From: Pezicula radicicola
Lineage: Eukaryota > Ascomycota > Leotiomycetes > Helotiales > Dermateaceae
Length of the DNA stretch: 64,000 bases
Direction: 5' to 3'
NCBI GenBank assembly: GCA_003008705.1
Contig: PDUO01000027.1
Coordinates: forward strand, 190,425-254,424
Shown here: positions 35,252 through 45,257 of the stretch, one piece after another
Layout: the number at the start of each line of letters is the position of its first letter
Numbering within the stretch: position 1 is the stretch's first letter
Made by a program: the position numbers and the translations under genes
The notes under the pieces: model-generated
The model's database searches: none
What the model was told of the DNA's origin: nothing
What the model saw: only the letters and a program-made list of their open reading frames with translations

Positions 35252-36569
35252 CTGGACTTGCTTTCGATAAGAGATACGTTTTGGGCGCTAATAATGTTGG
35301 TCAAAGTATGAATAAATAACGTATATTAACCTCTATGAGTGCGTGGGGCGTGGTTTCAGTAGGTTGTTTTGGGTACTGTACTTTCTGTTAGTGAGATTTG
35401 AAATAGGAAAGCAGAAACTATGGAGGAGAGATCCCATATATATGAAAACTGTTATTCAATGGTGTTGTCGTACAGTGATTCACAGCTACAGAGGAAGAGA
35501 CCAATGACTAAATAATGCTACGTGCTAGACGAACAGATCATCTACTTAGAAATACAGGGCCAGTCATTGACTGCAATCTAATTACGTCTAAGTTCTGTGT
35601 TGAGTGATTACATCAATGCTTGAATAGCATAGCATTTTGAAGTGTTTGTATACTAAACAGAGCTAAGCTAAGAACCAGAGGATCAATCCATTTATGCAGA
35701 CTTACGAAAGTCATGCTGTACTCTGCACTATAAGTTGTAACGTCAGAGACCAAAAATCATGAATAGCATTAAATAAGAGAGCAAGATTCCAAAGCTGAAG
35801 CTATATACATGGCAGTCGCACTAGTACTAGCGCATCCCGCGACCCCAAGAAGTATGTACTGCCATTCACCACCTACTCGGCTAACCCCATAAATATTCAA
35901 ATATCAACATCACCCTCAACAAACAGAACAAACACTTTCTGTTTAGTTATCTCTTCTTCGTCACCCTGACGTAAACTGGCAATGGTAGAAGCGAACTACT
36001 GGACTGTGCAATGTCCTTAACTTGCAACCCCTTAATAAAACCTGCCGCAGCGCGGTGGCCCGAGTAGCCCTAGAGAGTTTTCCCATGATGTGAATCTGAG
36101 AGATTCACGCATGGTTTTTCTGTTCTGGTTTTTTCTTCTTCCTTTTTTTGAGATGCTCAGGTGGTGGGCAAGCTAGTTCATTATCTATTTGAAGCTAATT
36201 TTCTAGCTTTTTTCCGGCTTGTTGGTCCAAAGCTCGCTTAGCGAAAAATTAGTGAATCAGACTTCTCTGACCACAAAACTGGCGTTAGGCTTTTGGCCTC
36301 GCGACCGGAATGGTAAGTAAGTAGGTAAGTAGGCATCCAGTTTTTAAAAATGGAAGGGACGTATTTGTGAGAGGATGGTTCTCATATAAGCCACATAAAT
36401 TTGTGCAAATTGTTTTCCTAGACACAAACATATTTTACCGAGTATGTACAAAATAGAAAGGCGTATATACAAATTCACATCAAAAGGATATACGAAGAAA
36501 ACCACCTCTCCCCAAATACCCCCACATCCACTCCCTTTTCATCTTAACCACCAATCCCAAAAGCCAACA
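35252..36569. other. Intergenic
   Basis: Upstream flank of the orphan gene and 3' flank of the acetylesterase. Contains a short GTAA microsatellite-like stretch near 36314-36333. No gene supported. Confidence 0.45.
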
Positions 36570-37533
36570 CTAAATACAGCTCCCAGTAATACTACTAGTA
36601 GTATTCTTCGAATAAGCACTAAGCGCACTACCTCCACACATCAAACCCTTCATAAACTGACCAGCAACAACATTCGCACCCTCAGGCGAAGTATGCGTAT
36701 GATCAATCGGATAAAACGCATCTACTACCGTAGCACCTAGAGCATCATATTCATTCGCGACATAAGAGCCATGGTCGACGAAGGCAGCGAGGGAACCGAG
36801 AGATGTGGCAACAGTATCGCCATAGCCTGTGAAGCGGGGTGAGGTGTAAACGAATGTTCCGGTTTCCCAGGGGTTGTTGGGTGTTGGGGAAGCTACTACT
36901 ACGTGTGCTCCTTTAGCTGTCATGAGGCGGCTAGATGGAATATTAGTTTGGATGTTTGAATTTTGAGGGATTGAGGGTGGAAGGAATGGACGAACCCGGC
37001 TTGGAGTAGGTAGAAGACGTATGTGTATACTGTCTCTCCTGTTGTAGGGGAAATGCAAGTTTCTGAACCTCCGCCATAACAGTCGGTACGTCCATTGTCT
37101 GTTGTGGTTAGGGAACCACCATCGTTGTGCCCAAACTCACTTCATGAACACACTTCATCAGTATGATAGTTGATTATCGAAAGGGACAGTGGGTGGTCAT
37201 ACAAAAGGACATAATCGCCGGAGACAACAAGGTCGGCAATGGCTTGGAATTTGCCCTCGTTCCAGTACGACCTTGCAGAACGTCCGGCTACGGCTTTGTT
37301 GACGACGTTGATACCTGTGAAGCTGTACTTGAGGTATTCACCAAAGCCTAGAGTTGGGATTAAGTTAGGATGATGGTAACTTGAGGCGCAAATAAAAGTC
37401 GAAGCGACTGACCTTGAGTGCCACTTCCTCCGCCACCGAGAGCCATGGTAGAATCGCCAGCAAGGTAAAGTGTAGGAGCAGCCCATGCTTGGCTCGCAAG
37501 AGCGGTAAGTAGAAGGCTCGTGAAACTTTTCAT
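36570..37533 (-). CDS. Rhamnogalacturonan acetylesterase, CE12 SGNH hydrolase
   Basis: Four exons, 37533-37413, 37347-37203, 37139-36996 and 36930-36570, give 256 residues. A signal peptide ([18 protein letters not shown]) is followed by block I AGDSTM with nucleophile Ser28, the glycine loop [17 protein letters not shown] with Asn94 (restored only by the exon 2/3 join) and the C-terminal D213-x2-H216 of block V ([10 protein letters not shown]). Length matches secreted fungal rhamnogalacturonan acetylesterases, which remove acetyl groups from pectin hairy regions so that lyases and hydrolases can act. Probably secreted and used on plant cell walls. All three introns are 63-65 bp. It lies on the same strand as DUF1996 and the orphan gene, but far enough for separate transcription. 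Confidence 0.92.
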
Positions 37534-38224
37534 TATGAATTATGGGCAAGCTGATTGGAAAGAGTGAACTATAGTAAATGTTGCTTCAACTTTCGCCATG
37601 GCGAGCAAGTTTATATGTATAGGCTGGGTTCCCGCATGCAATTGAACGGGTGTACCAAAGCCAAGCAAATAAACCAAGGAAAAAGTATACCATTCGGTAC
37701 CGCACCAGAATGAGGAGAATTCACTAACACGATCGTTCCTGGGGGTTTAAAGTGACAGCACACCATACATTAAATTGATCTCGTACCTTTTTGGCCCGAA
37801 ATTCAAGTCATCAGACTCACCTGAGCAGGAATAGCGAAAGGAAAGCCACCAGTCGCGCCTTTCAAGCATAATCGGCTAATATTAAGGGGGTTCAGGGCAT
37901 GTCCTTGGCATTTTCTTGAGATCCACCAATCATAAGGTATGGGGCCGGCACTTCGTGTTCGATGAAAAGTAAGTTAAAGTTTAGAGCTGGAACCCGCGGT
38001 TTAAGGTTAATCAACTCTCGGGGCACGCGGGTTGTGATGGTAAGTCTTACTATACGAGTACTAGGCGGAGTAACCATCTTACGAAACGAACGGACCTTGA
38101 ACCTATCACTTGAACTTCGTGAAGTCGCCCAGCTAAATCCAAGAATGTCATTTCCAATACAGGACTATCGTAGCAGCATATATGACAACCAAATCTCCGT
38201 AGGAAAATTGTACTTGATTGAAGT
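37534..38224. other. Intergenic, promoter of the acetylesterase
   Basis: Between the acetylesterase 5' end and the dioxygenase 2 3' end, both minus strand. No gene seen. Confidence 0.5.
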
Positions 38225-39580
38225 TTATAAGACTCTAATTGGCATTGGGCCCTTCGGGGCATCACTTGCTCCTAGATTGGCTTGATGCTGTAAGTCAAAA
38301 TCACGGAGTTAGCTTACTTATTCGACGTAGCTCAAATGTAGCACAAATATGACCCAGAAGCAATAAGTAATGACCTCCGGAATATAAATTCAGTAGAGGA
38401 CAGGAGATTGCTTACCATACTACGGCTTCCATAGGCATCCGGATAATCAACTGCAGAATGGAAGACACTCCAATTATCCCACATGCCGACATCCCCCTCT
38501 TCTACGGGCGCCATCAATACATACTCCGGTCTAAGAATTCGGGACTGGAAATTATGTAAAAATTCCCGGATCTTGACGACGTCTGAAATCTCCTCGACGG
38601 GAGATGTGGGAGTTGGCTTGATAAAGAGCTTACGTGCTACGATGCCGTGGACTTGCAGGGCTTTTCGACCATCCGCCGTATTCCAGACCATCGGGTACGT
38701 TTTAACGAAGTCTGGATTCCATTCAGGCATTTCTTCCATTGTGTGTTCTTTACCCTGCGTAACCAAACCCAATCCATTCGTATTTCCCTTACAGTTCTCA
38801 ATCCACATATAAGGGAACGGCGCATACTCCACCCATGAATTATCCACCAACAACTTCTCCTCCTCACTCAGCAATTCATACAATTTCACATTGCTGATAA
38901 AGCCAGTCAGCCCAGGTTTGCTCTTAACACTCATTCCGCTGCCATCGTCCCAGTTGATAGTGATATCTGGGCCGACGGGGGCTTTGACGCAGCGAAGTGC
39001 TGTGTAGTGAGGAGGTTCGCGTTCGTAGAGAGGAGCATCCATGTGCCAACGCTGGAATTGCGTGTTGCCAGCTGCAAAGGCCTCTGGTGTCGGCGGGTAA
39101 GCGTGGAAATTGTTACTAGCTGCTGCGGTCAATGTTACATTCTTAAGGCCGTAGTGGTCTTCTCCTTGGTAGCCTTTGCCGATGAGGCGGATGTTAGGAG
39201 CAGCAGGAATGGCATTTACATCTCGTTTCTAGAAACTCGTCGTTAGAAAGATAGTCCATTGACAAGAGCATCGTATTTACAGAGAGCATGCCACCGTGCT
39301 TTTTAAATTCCTTGACGGTTCCATGGCCGTGCACTTGAGGTGCTGTCGGATCAAGTCGAGTGACAAGTTCCCAATGCCTGACAGGATCAAGATCATGCTG
39401 ATTTTTGATAACAACGACTTGGTACTTGTGAGTTGCTGCTTTCAACGTCTCTAGCTCTTCGTCTGTGATATCGTTAAGGTCTAGTCCTGTGATGGTAGCA
39501 CCAAAATTCTGTAACTTCTTATCCGGACCGTGCTTGAGAGGGGTAACGACCAGCTCTTCCTTTGTCCTTGATGGAGACAT
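38225..39580 (-). CDS. TauD/TfdA Fe(II)/2-oxoglutarate dioxygenase, XanA-like (copy 2)
   Basis: Three exons, 39580-39281, 39228-38416 and 38287-38225, give 391 residues. Metal and cofactor residues match copy 1: H162-x-D164 (WHMDAPLY), H357 (MWDNWSVFHS) and R369 twelve residues later. Shared segments with copy 1 include GATITGLDLND, YAPFPYMW, KTYPMVW and the C-terminal MHQANLGASD, so they are diverged paralogues; intron positions differ between them. As for copy 1, similarity is to fungal xanthine dioxygenase and related sulfonate dioxygenases, and the substrate is unproven. It is divergent from an MFS transporter starting at 40147 over a 566-bp promoter that holds AACTCGGCCG and TGATAA, suggesting co-regulated uptake (or export) and oxidation of a compound. 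Confidence 0.88.
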
Positions 39581-39804
39581 GTCGATTTTAAAAACAACAG
39601 AATGACTTATTCTGAACGATGGGATACATATTACGAGAAGAGAGTTTATTACGATCGCCTTAGTCGAAAGTCCAACCGTCTATATGTATTGGTATCCCTA
39701 TCAACACCCCCCTCACCAAGACCTCTCAAGCAGACAACTTCACTCGAAGCCATCACAGAACACTGGATTCTGTCGGCCGGGCCCTATGCGACGCTGCGAT
39801 ACGA

Positions 39805-39814
39805 AACTCGGCCG
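39805..39814. promoter_or_regulatory. CGGCCG-containing 10-mer shared with dioxygenase 1 promoter
   Basis: AACTCGGCCG, 225 bp upstream of the dioxygenase 2 ATG and 333 bp upstream of the MFS ATG. Identical to 13745-13754. An everted CCGAT...ATCGG pair lies nearby at about 39882-39899. Confidence 0.4.
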
Positions 39815-39853
39815 TGTCGTTATCGAGATGTGTGTGTGTGAGGGAGAGAGGCA

Positions 39854-39859
39854 TGATAA
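39854..39859 (+). promoter_or_regulatory. GATA-type site (TGATAA)
   Basis: HGATAR match in the divergent dioxygenase 2/MFS promoter, as in the promoter of the paralogous dioxygenase. Short and therefore weak alone. Confidence 0.3.
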
Positions 39860-40146
39860 AGAGCCGTGGGGATTGAAAAGCCGATTCTTCTGGATCGGGA
39901 ATAGCTTCACAACGGATAAAGCGGGACTGGTAGTCACCGGTGGAGTAACAAAACCCGGCGCAAAAGCAAATATCAATTCTTTGATTCGCCCACCTGAGGC
40001 CTGTAGGCACTTGTTAGGCCCTCTCAACAATGTCTTGACGCACGCGACAATGATGGGGGATGACTTGATGGGGGCGAAAAGATGCTCCCCACTCTCCCCT
40101 CCATATTCAGAACTTCGCAGTTGTATGAGATTAAGTACAGTGGTCG

Positions 40147-42078
40147 ATGAACCTCAGTAACAGCGACGAAGCGCATTTGCAACGCCTGAACAGTGGCATC
40201 AACAGCGATGGCACTCGACTTGCGACTATCGACCAGGACGAGGTGGCGGTGGAAGGAGGTGTTGCGGCGGGAATGAGTGGGAATATGGAGAAGAAGAAAG
40301 AGGAAGAGGTTACTTGGAGATCGTTGCCGCATAGAAGACAACTGATTATTCTGACGCTGGCCCGATTGTCTGAACCGTTGGTACAAACTTCGTTGCAGGT
40401 AAGTTGAAAAATAACGGTTCTAGGAATTGATGTGTAATGGCTTGCTCATGGTTCTGGTAATGCACAGTCGTATATGTTCTACCAGCTTAAATCCTTCGAC
40501 GAAAGTCTCCCTGACTCTACGATTGCGACACAAGCAGGGCTTATGGCGAGTAGTTTTACTGGGGCTCAGTTCTTGACAGCAATGATGTGGGGGCGAATTT
40601 CGGATTCCGATAGAGGAGGACGGAAATTGGTGCTGATGATTGGATTACTTGGGACTATGCTTTCTTGCATAGGCTTCGGATTCTCCAAAAGCTTCTACCA
40701 AGCTATGATATTCAGGACAATGGGTGGTGCCTTGAATGGAAACATCGGAGTTATGAGGACCATGGTATCGGAAATTGTACAAGAAAAGAAGTGTGTTCTC
40801 CCATTGCCTCCTGTGCCATTCGTCATGTATGTACTAACACAACAAAATAGATACCAATCGAGAGCGTTCTTGCTCTTCCCAATGTGCTTCAATGTTGGTG
40901 TGATAATAGGGCCCATCCTTGGCGGACTCCTAGCAGACCCAGCAGGCAGTTACCCCAGCATTTTCGGCAACGTAGCCTTTTTCAAGCGGTACCCATATGC
41001 AGCACCCAATCTGCTGAGTGCATTTTTTCTCTTCTGTGCAGCACTGGGCGTCTTCTTCGGCCTAGCAGAAACCCTCGATTCCATCCGACACAACGAAGAC
41101 CTGGGAATGAAGTGCGCACGCAAAATAGCCGAGATGTTCCATGGACATCATGCTCAAACTTCGTCTCATGCATACACAGCCCTCACAGAAGATGACAACA
41201 GCCTTGAAATGGATAGAGACGTCGAAATGGCACCGGTGACACCGACCGAGACCAATCAGACTCGCAAGAAAGCAATTCCCCGATGGAAACAAAAGCTTCC
41301 CTTCAGGCGGATCTTCACGTATAATGTGATCTGCACGCTAATCGCTCACACCCTTATGGCCTGCCACTTAGGAGCGTTCAATAACCTGTGGTTTGTCTTC
41401 CTGTCAACGCCAGTGGCCAGCCTATCCCATCCCTCTCCACCAAGCTTCAAGCAAAAACTACCATTCGTCTTCACCGGCGGCCTCGGCATGCCTCCTCGAG
41501 ATGTCGGATTCGCCATGGCAATCCTCGGTCTCATAGGTATAAGCATGCAGCTCTTTATATACCCGCTCGTCAATGCCCGTCTAGGCGTCGTAAAATCATG
41601 GCGCATCTTCCTTTACTGCTTCCCAGTGGCCTACGTTCTCGTGCCCTACCTCGCTATAATCCCGTCCAAGACTCCACCACCAGCTGAGAAAGACGGGCCC
41701 CTTGTCTGGTTTGCCCTCTGCACTGTGCTCTTCATTCAAGTCACAGGACGGACTTTCGCGTTACCAGCAACAACAATTCTAGTCAACAATGCCTCTCCAC
41801 ATCCATCAGCATTAGGAACTATGCATGGAATTGGACAAAGTCTAAGTAGTGCGGGACGAACCATCGGTCCTAGTTTAGGAGGCATATTCTATGGCATGGG
41901 ATTAAAGAGGGGAGTTGTTGGTGCTGTTTGGTGGGGACTTAGTGGATTGGCTGTAGTCAATTGTATTGCTAGCAATTGGGTCCGGGAAGGTGATGGGCAT
42001 GAGATCAAGCTTGAGGGAGATGATGAAGCTGAGGCTGAATTTAGAGCTTCTATCGCTCCTGTATCTTCTGGAAGCTGA
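40147..42078 (+). CDS. MFS transporter, DHA1-like
   Basis: Three exons, 40147-40398, 40468-40790 and 40851-42078, give 600 residues. The N-terminal 60 residues are polar and cytosolic. About 12 hydrophobic segments follow, with a long charged central loop (about residues 270-345). Loop 2/3 carries the MFS motif A (WGRISDSDRGGRK). Further landmarks are FRTMGGALNGNIGV, GPILGGLLADPAG and FTGGLGMPPRDVGFAMAILG, seen in the fungal proton-antiporter group related to yeast YCR023C. Transported substrate is unknown. Its divergent pairing with dioxygenase 2 suggests a linked function. Intron 2 splits a lysine codon and the join reads KYQSRAFLLFP, as expected for the family. A run of about 20 Ser/Pro-rich residues near 425 is retained as coding because it stays in frame and related proteins have it. 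Confidence 0.88.
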
Positions 42079-43400
42079 ACAGCAATTTGAGTTAGGAGTT
42101 TAAGATTTTGGGAATGGTATGGTTAAGACATGATAGATGATTCATGCATTTGGATATAGGGACGTATAGAGGATTTTCATAGTATACATCATATAGAGAA
42201 TGGATAATTACAATTTACCAACACGGGGGTCTACTACGTGCAAGACATTTTTCCATGCCAAGTACTAATATATTATTCAACTCAACTCCAACCCTATCCT
42301 GATCGTTTGAACTAGATCCCTTCATATCTAGAACTTCCACAGTCATTTACCAGTATTTCTAACTTGCCACTAACAAATCATAAAATCTTAAACAAGCCTC
42401 CACCAAGGCCTCAACTTCAACAAAAGACCAAACATCCCAAAATCTTCTTTTCGTGTGCTAAGGAAGATATTAACTACAAACCACCCTACACAGAACCAAA
42501 CTTTTCGCAATATCCTAGACTCCCTTAAAGTTTCCCACCCCTATGGTATCCACAATTGGGCTTCAGAGAAGTATCAGACTATCTGTGGATGGATTGAGAC
42601 TAGGTAGATTAAACAAAACCATGTTCTTCCTAAAGCACCTTGTTGACAAGAATAAATTCCAGGTTTAAGTATTTATCTAGATCACTTGGCCTTGGTTCTC
42701 TACCCTCTAAGTAAAGCCTAGAAAAATAGAGCAGCAGCCAATGACAATAAACAAGCCTGTAACAACTAACAGATAATATTACCGCACTGAAAATCTAATT
42801 TAGATCGTCTGCAACCCTATCGCAAGTCTTCTAAAATACATTCTAACTGAGTTTAGAATAAGGTATGGGAAGTAGATGATGTTTTTCGCCTTGGATGCCT
42901 GGGTTGCGGGGAAACTTGATATAAAAGCGTATCCTGGCTTTTGTTGATTGGAATACCAACTGCAAGCCTATCTTGCGCAAGTAGGTAAATTTTAGACATC
43001 TTGTAGATTGGGGTTGAGATTGGTGGAGTGTTGTTGAAGTGTTGTTCCCTGCGTGGAAACTAAACCCATAAAGCCGAAAGCAAAAAAAGGTCTTTCAATT
43101 TACAAAGGAATACAGTGTAGAGACATAAAAATGGCAATAGAAGGACCTACTTCAAGATGGAAGGAATTTTAGTTTGGTCTACGTAACCTCACTAACCCTT
43201 AAGTTCCTTAAACCTACACATCACGACAAGGTGTCTCACCACCTTTTATCGTAATTGTACCTGGAAGACAAAGCACAAAGCTATGTTGTCATAAACTGTC
43301 TCGTTCTCCATTGCTTCCCATGACTCTCAAAAAGCCAGTGTCGTCCAGCCATCTCCCATAAACACACAAACTCCCAACCTCATCCATCCATCCATCCATC
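42079..43400. other. Intergenic, convergent 3' ends
   Basis: Between the MFS 3' end and RING gene 2 3' end. AT-rich, with C/T-rich patches. A CATC microsatellite (about 43381-43400) abuts the RING stop codon. No gene. Confidence 0.5.
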
Positions 43401-44501
43401 CTACTCCCAGACCCATAATTCCCGACAAAAAGTACACTTAACCGGAAATCCATCCCCCATCGATTCATATGTGCCCGGTCCAAACTTGATATCAACCCAC
43501 TTCCGAAAGCACTCCTTATGTAAATTTTGTCCACAAGTTCCCCGACACCAGTCTGCATCATCGATGTCCTCAATTCCCTCATAACAAATAGGACAACTTT
43601 CCGTAATAGGCTTGCGTCCAACAACACGGTTCCGAGGAGGTGATACAGGTGGAATAATAACTTGTCCTCCTGGTGGTGATGCTGGTCCTGGTACTTGTGG
43701 TGGAGCAGCAAATTCATCGATGACAATCCGGGCAGGGCGCGGAGGACGTGCACCAAGTAGAACTCCATGACGAGGTGAATCAATCACTGCTTCGGCAACA
43801 GCACGAAGCTGTCTCAATTCATCAGGACGAGGAGATCGAGGACGCTCGCCTCGGACTCTAGCAATCGCTGCATCGATTTCTGCAAGCTGTTGCTCAAATT
43901 CATCGTCTCCCTCTACTCCTGGTTCATTTCCTGGTACTTGGATTTCCGGTTGGCGCTCGATAGGTGCTATGTCGATTGGAGCTGGGCGTAACGGAATCTG
44001 GGGATCCTCAACAACAGCTGGCTCTTGTCGTGGAGCAAGTCCCTGAGCACCTTCTTGTGGCCTACCCTCCCGATTTCTGACCCGCTCAAGCTGTTCCTCA
44101 GCCTCCAATAATCTCCCCCTCGCTGCCTGTAAAGCAGGCTCCAAAACCTCGTCCAAGACCCTTCGATATGGATCTAGCCGATTCTCCATTTCGCGCAATA
44201 TCTCCTGGTGAACTCTAGTTTTAAACCCGTCTGTAATTCTATCCACCTGCGAATAACCTGGTTTGCTATGGTATCGGTTGCAAAGACACAAGGTTGCTAC
44301 GTCTTTGAGTTTGTTGTCGACGCCTGCATTTGACGGAGATAAGAGTGCGAGTTCGCCCAGAATTTGTGAGGCTTTGACAAGATCTGATTTTTTGATTTGG
44401 TTGCGACAGCGTGCTCCTTTGAGGGTTGTGGCTAGACATGTAAAGCCTACTTGTGTTGGATTTAGCGCGAGGAGCGCTTTAGGATTCCAGCGAGGAGGCA
44501 T
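43401..44501 (-). CDS. RING-type (C4HC3-like) zinc-finger protein, copy 2
   Basis: Intronless, 366 residues. N-terminal module with C22, C32, C72/C74 and H78 aligns with C23, C34, C76 and H80 of copy 1 (18662-19823). A central Glu/Arg-rich segment (about 95-145, RLLEAEEQLERVRNREG) is probably helical or coiled-coil, followed by a Pro-rich linker. The C-terminal domain reads CPIC, WC-x3-C, GQNLH-x2-C and CTFC, with conserved aromatic residues at the very end (LWVWE against KWIWD). The layout suggests a ubiquitin ligase of the MEKK1/ZSWIM2 RING type; this is inference. The start ATG 44501 gives an N-terminus that matches copy 1. It has no intron, whereas copy 1 appears to have gained one within a tandem duplication. 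Confidence 0.85.
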   Translation of the reverse strand: MPPRWNPKALLALNPTQVGFTCLATTLKGARCRNQIKKSDLVKASQILGELALLSPSNAGVDNKLKDVATLCLCNRYHSKPGYSQVDRITDGFKTRVHQEILREMENRLDPYRRVLDEVLEPALQAARGRLLEAEEQLERVRNREGRPQEGAQGLAPRQEPAVVEDPQIPLRPAPIDIAPIERQPEIQVPGNEPGVEGDDEFEQQLAEIDAAIARVRGERPRSPRPDELRQLRAVAEAVIDSPRHGVLLGARPPRPARIVIDEFAAPPQVPGPASPPGGQVIIPPVSPPRNRVVGRKPITESCPICYEGIEDIDDADWCRGTCGQNLHKECFRKWVDIKFGPGTYESMGDGFPVKCTFCRELWVWE

Positions 44502-45257
44502 GTTTACTGTTTGGATTTGGTGGTAAAATAGATAGTAAGAATTGAGAGATGTGAAAGCTTCGATATGGAGTAAGTTTTCCTTTATACTTTTGGAAAGGGT
44601 CGTCTCTATAGTAAAAGAAGAAACTAGTTATAACTATCTATAGCAAGGAGACAATATTGAACACACTTCACGAACATTCTTGGAACAGGGTCTCTACCTT
44701 GTAGAAGCGAAGACATTACTGTGAAATAGGAGAGTCAGAACTGCAGGCAAACGTTTTTTCTAGTTTCTCTGTGTATATACGGCCAGGAACTTAATAAGAT
44801 CAAGTATATTCTAGGCTGTGCTTGACAGTGTAGTGAAGCTGGCCTGACAAAGACTGGTTTTCTATCTGCTTTAGCTCCCTTTCCTTATTAGATATACTCA
44901 AGCAGCACACTTCTAGTTCCTTGATGTCTTTCAATCACATCTCGCAAAACACAGTGCTCCCCTTTGTTGACTTCGCTAAACGAGGTCGTTAAGCAAGACT
45001 TCAGATTACCTTTTCTTTCAATGTTCAGAGCCGTATAATTAATGTTGTTACATCATTGTTGGCAATTCAAATCTCCACATGAGGAACAAATAGTACGGAA
45101 CTGTATAGGTTTATTTTCACAAGCGACCAAGAAATTTTATTGACAACAACCTATCAAATGCAAAAATGCTTCCGCTTAGACGCCGCCACATGTAGAATGC
45201 TCTCCCTGCCATTACTTATACACCATTCCCAAGTCCGTCCTATCATTACCGCATTAA
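44502..45257. other. Intergenic, promoter of RING gene 2 and 3' flank of myosin
   Basis: Both neighbours are on the minus strand. AT-rich; no gene or RNA feature seen. Confidence 0.5.
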
